A DNA stretch of 64,000 bases from Argopecten irradians (Eukaryota > Mollusca > Bivalvia > Pectinida > Pectinidae). Below the pieces are notes generated by a model, which worked only from the letters and a program-made list of their open reading frames with translations, was not told the DNA's origin and made no database searches. Below, in pieces: positions 35,709 to 46,736 of the stretch; the first letter of the stretch is position 1; each line of letters begins with the position of its first letter. The stretch covers positions 14,648,609-14,712,608 of the forward strand of contig NC_091149.1 in assembly GCF_041381155.1 (NCBI RefSeq), read 5' to 3'. Position numbers and translations under genes: made by a program.

Positions 35709-38700
35709 GAACAAGAGGCCCAGAGGGCCTGCATCGCTCACCTGGTTTGTAATGCCTAGAAATGTTCTGAATTCAAGTTCATTGCTTCTTTTCTAGATTC
35801 CCCTATTAGGCCCCACTCTTTCTGCTCCAGGGGGTCAAAGCCAAAATTTATACAAATTCTGTTAACCCCAAGGTGTTTTCTGGGCCAAATTTGGTTAAAA
35901 TCCAAACAGAACTATATGACTATTAGCGATTTACAGGATTTACCTCTATTTCCCCTAATGGGCCCGCCCCTCCTGCCCCCAGGGGGTCAGAGCCAAAATT
36001 TTACAATTTTCTGTTCTCTTTCCCCCCAAGGATGTTTCTGGTCAAATTTGGTTACAATCCATGCAGAACTCTAGGACAAGTAGCAATTGAAAATAAATTA
36101 CCTCTTCCCCTTTTGGGCCCCGCCCCTCCTGCCCACAGGGGGTCAGAGCATAAATCTATACAAGTTCTGTTCCCCTTCTGCCAAGGATGTTTGTGGCCAA
36201 ATTTGGTTACAATCCATGCAGAACTCTAGGACAAGTAGCGATTTAAAGGATTTACCTCTATTTTCCCCTATTGGGCCCCACCCCTCTTGCCCCCATGGGG
36301 TCAGAGCAAAAATTTATACAAGATCTGTTCCCCTTCCCCCAAAGATGTTTGTGGCCAAATTTGGTTACAATCCATGCAGAACTCTAGGACAAGTAGCTAT
36401 TTATAGGATTTACCTCTATTTTCCCCTATTGTGCCCCGCCCCTCCTGCCCCCGGGGGGTCAGAGCCAAAATTTATACAAGTTCTGTTCCCCTTCCCCCAA
36501 GGATGTTTTGTGGCCAAATTTGGTTACAATCCATGCAGAACTCTAGGACAAGTATTGTTTTATAGGATTTACCTTTATTTTCCCTATTGGGCCCCGCCCC
36601 TCCTGCCCCCAGGGGGTCAGAGCCAAAATTTTATACAAGTTCTGTTCCCCTTCCACTAAGGATGTTTGTGGCCAAATTTGGTTACAATCCATGCAGAACT
36701 CTAGGACTAGTAGCGTTTTATAGGATTTACCTTTATTTTCCCTATTGGGCCCCGCCCCTCCTGCCCCCGGGGGCCAGAGCCAAAATTTATACAAGTTCTG
36801 TTCCCCTTTTGCCAAGGATGTTTGTGGCCAAATTTGGTTACAATCCATGCAGAACTCTAGGACAAGTAGCGTTTTATAGGATTTTACCTCTATTTCCCTT
36901 ATTGGGCCCCCCCCTCCTGCCCCCAGGGGGTCAGAGCCAAAATTTATACAAGTTCTGTTCCCCTTTCACTAAGGATGTTTGTGGCCAAATTTGGTTACAA
37001 TCCATGCAGAACTCTAGGACAAGTAGCGTTTTATAGGATTTACCTTTATTTTCCCTATTGGGCCCCGCCCCTCCTGCCCCCGGGGGTCAGAGCCAAAATT
37101 TATACAAGTTCTGTTCCCCTTCCCCCAAGGACGTTTGTGGCCAAATTTGGTTACAATCCATGCAGAACTCTAGGACAAGTAGCGTTTTATAGGATTTACC
37201 TTTATTTTCCCTATTGGGCCCCCCGCCCCTCCTGCCCCCGGGGGGTCAGAGCCAAAATTTTTATACAAGTTCTGTTCCCCTTCCCCCAAGGATGTTTGTG
37301 GCCAAATTTGGTTACAATCCATGCAGAACTCTAGGACAAGTAGCGTTTTATAGGATTTACCTTTATTTTCCCTATTGGGCCCCGCCCCTCCTGCCCCCAG
37401 GGGGTCAGAGCCAAAATTTATATAAGTTCTGTTCCCCTTCCCCCAAGGATTTTTGTGGCCAAATTTTGGTTACAATCCATGCATAACTCTAGGACAAGTA
37501 GCGTTTTATAGGATTTACCTCTATTTCCCTTATTGGGCCCCGCCCCTCCTGCCCCCAGGGGGTCAGAGCCAAAATTTATACAAGTTCTGTTCCCCTTTCA
37601 CTAAGGATGTTTGTGGCCAAATTTGGTTACAATCCATGCAGAACTCTAGGACAAGTAGCGTTTTTATAGGATTTACCTTCATATTTCCCTATTGGGCCCC
37701 GCCCCTCCTGCCCCCGGGGGGTCAGAGCCAAAATTTATACAAGTTCTGTTCCCCTTCCCCCAAGGATGTTTGTGGCCAAATTTGGTTACAATCCATGCAG
37801 AACTCTAGGACAAGTAGCGTTTTATAGGATATACCTTATTTTCCCTATTGGGCCCCGCCCCCACTCCTGCCCCCCCGGGGGGTCAGAGCCAAAATTTATA
37901 CAAGTTCTGTTCCCCTTCCCTCCAAGGATGTATTTGTGGCCAAATTTGGTTACAATCCATGCAGAACTCTAGGACAAGTAGCGTTTATAGGATTTACCTC
38001 TATTTCCCTTATTGGGCCCCGCCCCTCCTGCCCCCAGGGGGTCAGAGCCAAAATTTATACAAGTTCTGTTCCCCTTTCACTAAGGATGTTTGTGGCCAAA
38101 TTTGGTTACAATCCATGCAGAACTCTAGGACAAGTAGCGTTTTATAGGATTTACCTTTATTTTCCCTATTGGGCCCCGCCCCTCCTGCCCCCGGGGGGTC
38201 AGAGCCAAAATTTATACAAGTTCTGTTCCCCTTCCCCCAAGGATGTTTGTGGCCAAATTTGGTTACAATCCATGCAGAACTCTAGGACAAGTAGCGTTTT
38301 ATAGGATTTACCTTTATTTTCCCTATTGGGCCCCGCCCCTCCTGCCCCCGGGGGGTCAGAGCCAAAATTTATACAAGTTCTGTTCCCCTTCCCCCAAGGA
38401 TGTTTGTGGCCAAATTTGGTTACAATCCATGCAGAACTCTAGGACAAGTAGCGATTTATAGGATTTACCTCTATTTCCCCTATTGGGCCCCGCTCCTCCT
38501 GCCCCCGGGGGGTCAGAGCCAAAATTTATACAAGTTCTGTTCCCCTTTTGCCAAGGATGTTTGTGGCCAAATTTGGTTACAATCCATGCAGAACTCTAGG
38601 ACAAGTAGCGTTTTATAGGATTTACCTCTATTTCCCTTATTGGGCCCCGCCCCTCCTGCCCCCAGGGGGTCAGAGCCAAAATTTATACAAGTTCTGTTCC

Positions 38701-39219
38701 CCTTTCACTAAGGATGTTTGTGGCCAAATTTGGTTACAATCCATGCAGAACTCTAGGACAAGTAGCGTTTTATAGGATTTACCTTTATTTTCCCTATTGG
38801 GCCCCGCCCCTCCTGCCCCCGGGGGGTCAGAGCCAAAATTTATACAAGTTCTGTTCCCCTTCCCCCAAGGATGTTTGTGGCCAAATTTGGTTACAATCCA
38901 TGCAGAACTCTAGGACAAGTAGCGTTTTATAGGATTTACCTTCATTTTCCCTATTGGGCCCCGCCCCTCCTGCCCCCGGGGGGTCAGAGCCAAAATTTAT
39001 ACAAGTTCTGTTCCCCTTCCCCCAAGGATGTTTGTGGCCAAATTTGGTTACAATCCATGCAGAACTCTATGACTAGTAGCGATTTAAAGGAAATGTTGAC
39101 GGACGGACGACGGACGGACGGACGGACGGACGGACGGACGGACGGACGGACGGACGGACGGACGACGGACGCTGCGCCATGACATAAGCTCACCGGCCCT
39201 TCGGGCCAGGTGAGCTAAA
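35709..39219 (+). mobile_element. Satellite-bearing element 2, 157 bp units, ~21 copies
   Basis: The left end is GAACAAGAGGCCCAGAGGGC followed by CTGCATCGCTCACCTGG, with a 6-bp hairpin AGGCCC-AGA-GGGCCT. About 21 tandem units of 157 bp follow, each with TGGCCAAATTTGGTTACAAT, GCAGAACTCTAGGACAAGTA and GGGCCCCGCCCCTCCTGCCC. After the array come a GGAC tetranucleotide tract (39098-39170) and a terminal hairpin GCTCACCGGCCCTTCGGGCC then AGGTGAGCTAAAAA. Because 157 is not a multiple of 3, each unit gives overlapping frames in all phases; none is a gene. The element lies inside intron 1 of the CCP-receptor gene. Confidence 0.9.
39098..39170. repeat. GGAC tetranucleotide tract
   Basis: About 16 repeats of GGAC, interrupted twice by GACGAC, located just before the terminal hairpin of satellite element 2. 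Confidence 0.9.
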
Positions 39220-39384
39220 AATTATGGACAATTCACCTTGTAACAGTCATTTCGAATTGCACCAACCCTTTTGTAAACATATATGTGTACTATAAAAAGA
39301 TATATCGCATCAAAATGAGGTCGGAAAAAGAGAGAACAAACCCCCCCCCCCCGCCCGAAAAAAACCCAACAAAATAATAAAAAA

Positions 39385-39560
39385 TGTCCAAAATGACACA
39401 TTCGTATATACGCGCATAGATAGCGAACCAGAAAACACACAGAGGCAAATAAGCACTTATGATTGAAACATGCTGAATACGATTCAATCATAATAATGAC
39501 GTTACGTCTTCTCAGTTTTGTAAAATGACGGGGGAATGAATTTTCAGCTGTTTTCCCTAA
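39385..39560. repeat. Right copy of direct repeat flanking satellite element 2
   Basis: Counterpart of 35490-35670 with several substitutions and a small insertion. Confidence 0.75.
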
Positions 39561-39639
39561 GACAATTGATTGACAAAACACCTTGTAACAAATCACCATT
39601 CGGATGGTTTACTATACCCTATCATATCATACTAACAGT

Positions 39640-39750
39640 TCGGAACATTTTAATAATACAGTCATCCAATAACGACACATGCTATTCACATTTCGGAACA
39701 AAATCATGACACAGTCATCCAATATACGTCACATCATATTAACATCACTA
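39640..39750 (-). repeat. Inverted copy of the TGACG minisatellite
   Basis: Reverse-complement matches to the units at 55200 and 56990: ACAGTCATCCAATAACGACA and ACAGTCATCCAATATACGTC. Confidence 0.6.
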
Positions 39751-39854
39751 TATTTAACGTTATTAACATAAACGCACTTAAGATGCATTTTGCTCTGTTA
39801 ACCGTTATAGGATTATGTATTTTAGTATTTAAATATTTGTGTGCATGTGTAAGG

Positions 39855-40300
39855 TAGGCTTTTGGTTCTGTCCCCTGGCCAAAGGACACCATAGTCTATA
39901 AAAAATGGTAGTTTAGGCTCGTGCTTAGCACTTAGAATAATGGGAATGGATCGACTGGTTCGTGCGTTGTCAGTATAATGTGACCGAGTGGGGTTTGTTG
40001 TTTGGTGTGTTCGGCGGCATGCTTCAGTGATAAAGCACTATAAAAAGCACAAGAGTTTCACTATACAAGAAGACACAACATTAATATACCGCAGTCTCCC
40101 AAAACACGAACCAACCACTTCATACACGCAACACACCGTATACATAGAAGGCTGTCCTAACATGACCGTGGCTGCTAACAAGACCTTAATTAATCATGAA
40201 TATACCGCAATCTCCCAAAACACACGCCTCGTACTTTATACACACAGCACATCGCATACACGAGGGGGCTTCCTCTATGACACTGCCTGTTAATAGGAGG
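39855..40300 (+). repeat. SINE-A copy with duplicated 3' end
   Basis: It runs from GGTTCTGTCCCCTGGCC through GGCGGCATGCTTCAGTGATA, ATATACCGCAGTCTCCCAAA and TCCTAACATGACCGTGGCTG. A second 3' third follows (ATATACCGCAATCTCCCAAA to CACTGCCTGTTAATAGG). It lies in intron 1 of the CCP-receptor gene. Confidence 0.75.
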
Positions 40301-40627
40301 GATGTTTTGGTTGATATCATATTTTGGCTTATTTGGTGTTTGATACGAAAGCCCCAAAATTTGACTACATAAATATCAAAAACTAATAGCTTGGACTCTA
40401 TAATTTTATAACATATTTCCATTTGCTTTTTGTCAGCATATACCTCAGTGGGAGAACACTTTAAAAAAGGGAAATAGTTCCAATTTAACTAGGAAACAAC
40501 ACGAATATAGAAAATTCTCCCGAAACATATACAGACATTGCAAACATGAGATGCCGATCTCTAAAAATCGTCAGGAAATATAATTTTGATAAACCAAATT
40601 AAGGCATATATCTTTCTCTGTTATTAG

Positions 40628-40804
40628 TTGAATGTGACGATCCAACTAGTGTACCAAACACGGTAATGAATGGTTCAGGGACTACGGTGGGATCAGCAAG
40701 GACATACACATGTAAAACTGGGACAAGTTTAGTATCGGGTGTGGACCCCGTTACGTCATACTGTAAGAATGGGGAGTGGTCAAGGCCAAACATCACATGC
40801 GAAG
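40628..40804 (+). CDS. Exon 2 of CCP membrane receptor: first sushi/CCP domain
   Basis: A 177 bp phase 1-1 exon preceded by CTTTCTCTGTTATTAG and followed by GTATGT. It encodes one complement control protein (sushi) domain, residues ~49-106 of the model. The four cysteines sit at ECDDP, YTCKTG, SYCKNGEW and ITCE; the Gly-x-Trp before the last cysteine is the CCP hallmark. CCP domains bind proteins or glycans outside the cell. The following exon is a near-duplicate, so the domain arose by tandem exon duplication; both copies have SINE-A remnants in the intron just upstream. Confidence 0.85.
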
Positions 40805-41399
40805 GTATGTTCCCACTATAGGAAATGTCTTTGAGTTCCATTTGGCATGTATTTTCATTGAATATTATCATACCTATCTTAGTACTTATCTTTACTCTGA
40901 CCTATTTCATACCATTTAAGTATTCAACATGCGTAAGAGTTCGATTTAATGTCGGATATGTTGCCAATATCTTGGCTATATTTGTCATGACCCGTCATTC
41001 GTCCGATGTTTTACACATTTATTATCTTATCAGTTAAAGATAATCTTTCAAAAAGACTGTTTTAAGAAAAAATCATCACAATAATTTTAAAAACGTCTTC
41101 AGCAAAACTTATGACACCGAGCAGTACTCCCCACCCCAAAGACTAACTCAATCTTCAATAACTATCCATTATGAAGTTCATGTCAAAGACTTTGTCTACT
41201 TCACAGATAATTCTTAAGTTCATAGACGCGATAGAATAATAATAATAAAAAATACCGTGTACAGGTGTTCGATACCTGGATGCATAATACTATTATTATG
41301 TTAAAAGTTTCGCTGGCATTGACAAAGCACAGTAGTACAAGTGTTTTAATAGCAAATGAAATATGCTCTTATTGATTTATGATATTGTAATTAGCATGC

Positions 41400-41635
41400 A
41401 CCTTGTAGTGAGTGGGACGACTTATTCGCCTGTATATTATGACAGGTGTTGCATGCTTGTTCGATATGTTTTGCGGCATGCGTCAGTGAGATAGCACTAT
41501 AAAAAGTATAAGAGTTCCACTATTTCTAGGAAACAAAACACGAATATAACGCTGCCTCCAAAAATATATACAGACATTCACACACCTGAACACATTACAC
41601 ACATGGGAGGTAGTCCTTAAATAAACATTGCTGGT
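41400..41635 (+). repeat. SINE-A remnant between the two CCP exons
   Basis: GTGGGACGACTTATTCGCCT, GCGGCATGCGTCAGTGAGAT, AGCACTATAAAAAGTATAAG and CACATGGGAGGTAGTCCTTA. A similar but more decayed remnant precedes the first CCP exon (40445-40560). Confidence 0.75.
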
Positions 41636-41682
41636 AATCGGGCATTAATTGTTGATATCGCTGTTTTGTTGTCATTAAATAG

Positions 41683-41859
41683 TGAACTGTGACGATCCTA
41701 CTGGTGTTCCAAACACAGCAATGAATGGTAGAGGGACTTCGGCGGGATCTGCACGGACATACACATGTAAAACCGGGACAAGTTTAGTATCGGGTGTGGA
41801 CCCCGTTACGTCATACTGTAACAATGGGGAGTGGTCAAGGCCAAACATCACATGCAAAG
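41683..41859 (+). CDS. Exon 3 of CCP membrane receptor: second sushi/CCP domain
   Basis: A 177 bp phase 1-1 exon between GTCATTAAATAG and GTACGT. It encodes a second CCP domain, residues ~107-165, with cysteines at NCDDP, YTCKTG, SYCNNGEW and ITCK. From ACATACACATG to ATCACATGC (~100 bp) it differs from exon 2 at only about two bases. The first ~78 bp carry some 13 differences, several of them amino-acid changing. This uneven pattern suggests gene conversion of the 3' part, or selection diversifying the 5' part. Confidence 0.85.
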
Positions 41860-42315
41860 GTACGTTCTTACCACAGGACATGTCTTTATTTAGATGTTCG
41901 TGTCCATCGACGGGGAAATCTTAAATAATTAAGAGCTACATTGACGATCAATTTTGAATGGAATTTTATCAAATTTAAAGTTTCTCTAATAACATTCATA
42001 TATATCAGTATGGAAATGAATAACAAATGAGTAACCTTGACGATGTACATTTTCCCATTGAGTTCATTATTGCAATGACATTAATAAATTAAAACTTATT
42101 TTGATATTTTTGTAAAGAAAGAAAGAAAGAAAACCCCAAACGATGCTGTAATTTTGCATCAGAGAAGCATATGTTACATTGAAACCAACCGTTGGGTTTT
42201 CAAAGTCCTAAGTTCTACACTTACGTATTCATGCTGATGACATTGTTCCTTTCAACCACAATTTAATCTAAACACATTTCTTGGTAATTCTATCATCTAA
42301 ATGTTCTTTTTACAG

Positions 42316-42513
42316 TACCAGCGACAACTGACACCGGTTCTACATCGATTACGTCAATCGAAACGACCAATAGTACAACTGAAATGACAGCATCTACCAC
42401 AGCTACAACATTACATACTACCCAAGATACTAAAACCACGGTCACCTCAAAAGATGTGACGAGTGATGGCGTCGATACAACAACTGATCAAACTGCAGAT
42501 CATAATTCAGCAG
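42316..42513 (+). CDS. Exon 4 of CCP membrane receptor: Thr/Ser-rich stalk
   Basis: A 198 bp phase 1-1 exon between TTCTTTTTACAG and GTAGGT, encoding residues ~166-231. Threonine and serine make up about half of the sequence (for example TTNSTTEMTASTTATTLHTT). This is typical of a heavily O-glycosylated mucin-like stalk that lifts the CCP domains off the membrane. It matches in position and composition the stalk of the SUEL-lectin receptor at 51262-51917. Confidence 0.8.
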
Positions 42514-43134
42514 GTAGGTTTTACAAAAAAAGCAATTATTATCAATATGTAACCCAGGTCAATACTAGCCGCAATATACCGCTAAACTAGATATAATTTC
42601 ACTTTATTTCGATCGGTTGAGTGTCAGACTAGTAATCCAGAGGTACCCGAATTCGACCTGGTATAGCCAATGATCAAATATATTAAAACTCCTGTACCAT
42701 GCTCCAAAAGGAAAAATGTTACCAATGATTCAGCGTATAGTTGTATCGAGCAATTAAACTTTATTATTACCAAAGTTAAGTTCGCTACAATACTATATGG
42801 CGTTTCATTTCAAAATGACTCAAGGACGTAGCACATTTTTACGTTGATACTCTTTGAAATGTAGGCTGTTGTTATTATGTAATAAAGTTTTAATTGGTGC
42901 TTGCCAAATGCACGCAAAAACAATAATACTAAAGGCCCCTTTTATAAAATCTCATATGAAATTACCACTCATTTAAGATACCATATTTATAAATAACGAA
43001 GACTCCCTCACATAAATGTATGTTAATCTTAGCATAAAATATGTTATGGATTTTCAATCAGACTAATTTATTTGTTATCCATGAACAAAAACCAAGTAGA
43101 ATTTAAGGTTTTTTTGTGTTGTTTTTTTGCACAG

Positions 43135-43457
43135 ACCCAAATTGCACCATGCCGTGTTCCTGCAAAATCGCATTCTGGGGAAATACTACAAAGCTGGAAG
43201 ACTTAGACCCAGAGAAACTTGCTGAACTGAAAACAGCGATTACAAAACTCAAAGCCGAACTTACAGTAAACAGGACAGGACTTTCGACATACAAAGCAAC
43301 CAAGGTATCTGCGTCAGACGAGAGGCGATCTGCTGCAGGAATTGGGGCAGTTGGTGTCCTCATTATTATTCTTGTAGTTTCGCTGGTTATCATGGCGGAT
43401 GTGATGGCATTTCTACCTTCTGGAAAAAAGCAGCCGCTCCAAATCACAGAAAAATAA
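43135..43457 (+). CDS. Exon 5 of CCP membrane receptor: Cys-rich, helical and transmembrane module
   Basis: Preceded by TTTTTTTGCACAG and ending at TAA; residues ~232-338 of the model. In order: a short Cys-rich segment NCTMPCSCK; a charged helix LAELKTAITKLKAELTV (~260-276); a conserved-looking linker LSTYKATKVSASDERRSAAG (~281-300); a transmembrane segment GIGAVGVLIIILVVSLVIM (~300-318); and a short tail of about 14 residues after an Asp-Val-Met-Ala-Phe end. The helix-linker-TM run aligns with the C-terminus of the SUEL-lectin receptor without gaps over about 50 residues. A polyadenylation signal AATAAA is present near 43978. Confidence 0.8.
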
Positions 43458-43674
43458 CCATGAAGTTAAATCTTTAGAGGCGAAAAGAGAATAGAACAAA
43501 TTTTGCATTTTTGCATAATCGAAATTTCAAATACTATTATATTCTGCAAAGGTACTAATTTAGCAGTAGTGTCATTCTAGAACTACCTTTGAAGCGCTAA
43601 TTAATGAAGCAATATTTAATTTTTTGCGTTAATTTAATTAAATAGTAATTTGCGTTAAAAAAAATCAGTAATGA

Positions 43675-45750
43675 TGATTTGATTGAGTCGTCTACAATCT
43701 AATATTTCAACAAACACATACTAGGCTGTTGAAAATTAAACTCGATTTAATTTTCATTACGGTAAAATTGATTGAATCAAATTATGCTCAATATATACAA
43801 ATGATATTTGAGTAATTAGCGTACTTTGACAGTTGTCTGTATATTATTAGTGTCATACTTTCTGGTCAACATGAATGTTATAAATGTTGTGAAGGTGGTA
43901 ATTATGAAAAGAGTCCGATATCCATCCTTTAAATTCCTACGTGTGCATCGATTGAATATTACCTAATCGAATTGAGAATAAAATCAAGATGCTGTACTTA
44001 TGTGTTAAAGAAATAATCCTACTTTCGATTTCATCGGAAGCTAAGTGTATGATGTCTTTATACATCAAAGTAGGAATCTGAAAATTAAATTTCGACAGCT
44101 AAATAGCCTGAAAGATAATATATAAATAATGCGAAACAGTTTATATAAAAAAAAATATTTTTTTTGCATTCATACTTTTTGATTGGCCGAATCTTTTTCG
44201 TCATACCTCGAAGAAGAGAAAAATCCAAGAATGACGCAAAAACCTGACGTTATCGTCACACGACAATCATTGACCTTGCGAAGTGATTTGGAACAGTAAT
44301 CTCTTCGTAATATCAACGTACGATTAAACGTATTTTGTTTTATCATATGTTTGTGTTGTTTTTGTCTCCTATATTTTACCGCTGTACCTAACCACTTCAT
44401 TGTTGCAGATTATCACGGATCATCATGCTGTTGTATTTCTATTGTTATATATATTATGTTTGTGATGTAATTGTCTCATTGTTACATATCGTATGAGAAT
44501 TTATCACATATATTTGCTGATTTAGATTTTGTGATGAAATTATGTAAACAACTATTTATTGAAACGGATACAGATATGTATTCATTTAGTTTTAATTTTT
44601 TACGAGATAATCCATAGTTATTAAAAATATCTAGTATAAATGTGCTAAATTATTTTGAAACCAAACATATATTGAACAATCGATTTGCGCTAATTTATAT
44701 TTTCGTTAATTAATACTAATTTAGTTTTCACATTTGCGTTAAAAATATTTACAGTATGATTTGATTGAGTCGTCTACAATCTAATATTTCAACAAACACA
44801 TACTAGGCTGTTGAAAATTAAACTCGATTTAATTTTCATTACGGTAAAATTGATTGAATCAAATTATGCTCAATATATACAAATGATATTTGAGTAATTA
44901 GCGTACTTTGACAGTTGTCTGTGTATTATTAGTGTCATACTTTCTGGTCAACATGAATGTTATAAATGTTGTGAAGGTGGTATGAAAAGAGTCCGATATC
45001 CATCCTTTAAATTCCTACGTGTGCATCGATTGAATATTACCTAATCGAATTGAGAATAAAATCAAGATGCTGTACTTATGTGTTAAAGAAATAATCCTAC
45101 TTTCGATTTCATCGGAAGCTAAGTGTATGATGTCTTTATACATCAAAGTAGGAATTGAAAATTAAATTTCGACAGCTAAATAGCCTGAAAGATAATATAT
45201 GAATAGTGCGAAACAATTTATATTAAAAAAAATATTTTTTTGTGCTTTCATACTTTTTGATTGGCCGAATCTTTTTCGTCATACCTCGAAGAAGAGAAAA
45301 ATCCAAGAATGACGCAAAAACCTGATGTTATCGTCACACGACAATCATTGACCTTGCGAAGTGATTTGGAACAATAATCTCTTCGTAATATCAACGTAAG
45401 ATTAAACGTATTTTGTTTTATCATATGTTTGTGTTGTTATTGTCTCCGATATTTTACCGCTGTACCTAACCACTTCATTGTTGCAGATTATCACGGATCA
45501 TCATGCTGTTGTATTTCTATTGTTATATATATTATGTTTGTGATGTAATTGTCTCATTGTTATATATCGTATGAGAATGTATCACATATATTTGCTGATT
45601 TAGTTTTTGTGATGAAATTATGTAAACAACTATTTATTGAAACGGATACAGATATGTATTCATTTATTTGTGTTTTTTTATGAGACAATCCATAGTTATT
45701 AAAAATATCTAGTATAAATGTGCTAAATTATTTTGAAACCAAACATATAA
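43675..45750. repeat. ~1.08 kb tandem duplication
   Basis: Units at about 43675-44672 and 44757-45750 are nearly identical, for example GATTTGATTGAGTCGTCTAC, CCTACTTTCGATTTCATCGG and GATTGGCCGAATCTTTTTCG in both. They differ by scattered substitutions and small indels. No convincing gene; each unit has one short minus-strand frame. Confidence 0.9.
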
Positions 45751-46051
45751 TTGATTTATAATAATGATGTGTCAAGGAGTAAACATGTAACCATCCAGCT
45801 TAGTATCTCATGTTAATACACCACTGTGTTAGAGAGTAAATACAAGTTTGAATCATAGGTATTTTGTTTCTTTTTCAAATAAATATAACATTTGATAAGA
45901 GTTTGTTGAGTACTGTTTCTGTTGATATCAATGAAATTTCATATACGTTTATAAACATTTCAATCTTCTATGGCATTCCTTGTCGGTTGTTTGTTTATTT
46001 TGCAAATAAATGTAACCATTTAATCAAAGAGCTTGTTTGCTTATCCTTATA

Positions 46052-46270
46052 ACATTGTTTCATTAAATAAACGTCCTATAAACAACCAGGGTAATGTAAG
46101 GACGGTCCCATGTATGCGATGTGTAGCGTGTAAGAAATAAATGTTTGTTCTGGGAGACTGTGGTATATCCATTTTGTTCGCCTTAGTAATAGTGGAACTA
46201 TCTCACTGAAGCATGCCGACGAAGACACCAAACAACACACCCCACACGGTCAAATCATACTGAGAACAAA
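46052..46270 (-). repeat. SINE-A, 5'-truncated copy
   Basis: AAACGTCCTATAAACAACCA, GTAATGTAAGGACGGTCCCA, GGGAGACTGTGGTATATCCA and GAAGCATGCCGACGAAGACA. Confidence 0.75.
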
Positions 46271-46736
46271 ACGCTTGAGGTCTCTCATTCAATGTCACAT
46301 TTCCCATTGCAGTTTGTATGAAATGTTCAATGCATAACAACCATTATCGTTTCTCGGAAGACAAAGTATATTAATCAAATATGAATTATACAGATAATTT
46401 TCAAAATGTTCAAACATATTTAACTTTGAAAAATCATCTATATAATTCAGATTTAATTAATTCATTGTTAAAAATTAAAATGTATAATTCAATTTCAATG
46501 TTAAAACACTTTTATTGAGGGGAAAAAACCCAGAAGTTATATACTATATAAAGATTATCTACACCGAATGTCTTTACATTATGCCCAATGAGAAGATAGT
46601 CAATAGACTTTGCAGTAAGAATAGGACCAAAAGCATGTATTGTTCACTGATTTCGAAGTGAATTAAAAAATAATATCAATACAGTAAATTATCAAACGAC
46701 ATTCATTTGAAAACAGGGGGTAATAGTCTTAAACAA
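46271..46736. other. Gene-free stretch
   Basis: AT-rich with no gene seen. Confidence 0.4.

Noticed and set aside
36032..39182. Many overlapping 70-190 aa frames with a repeated VAKFGYNPCRTLGQV-like peptide
   Set aside because: They are translations of the 157 bp satellite. The unit length is not a multiple of three, so frames open and close in every phase, and the same DNA is open in other frames too.
44170..44400. 76-aa minus-strand frame in the tandem duplicate
   Set aside because: No domain, and it lies in a promoter-like noncoding unit.
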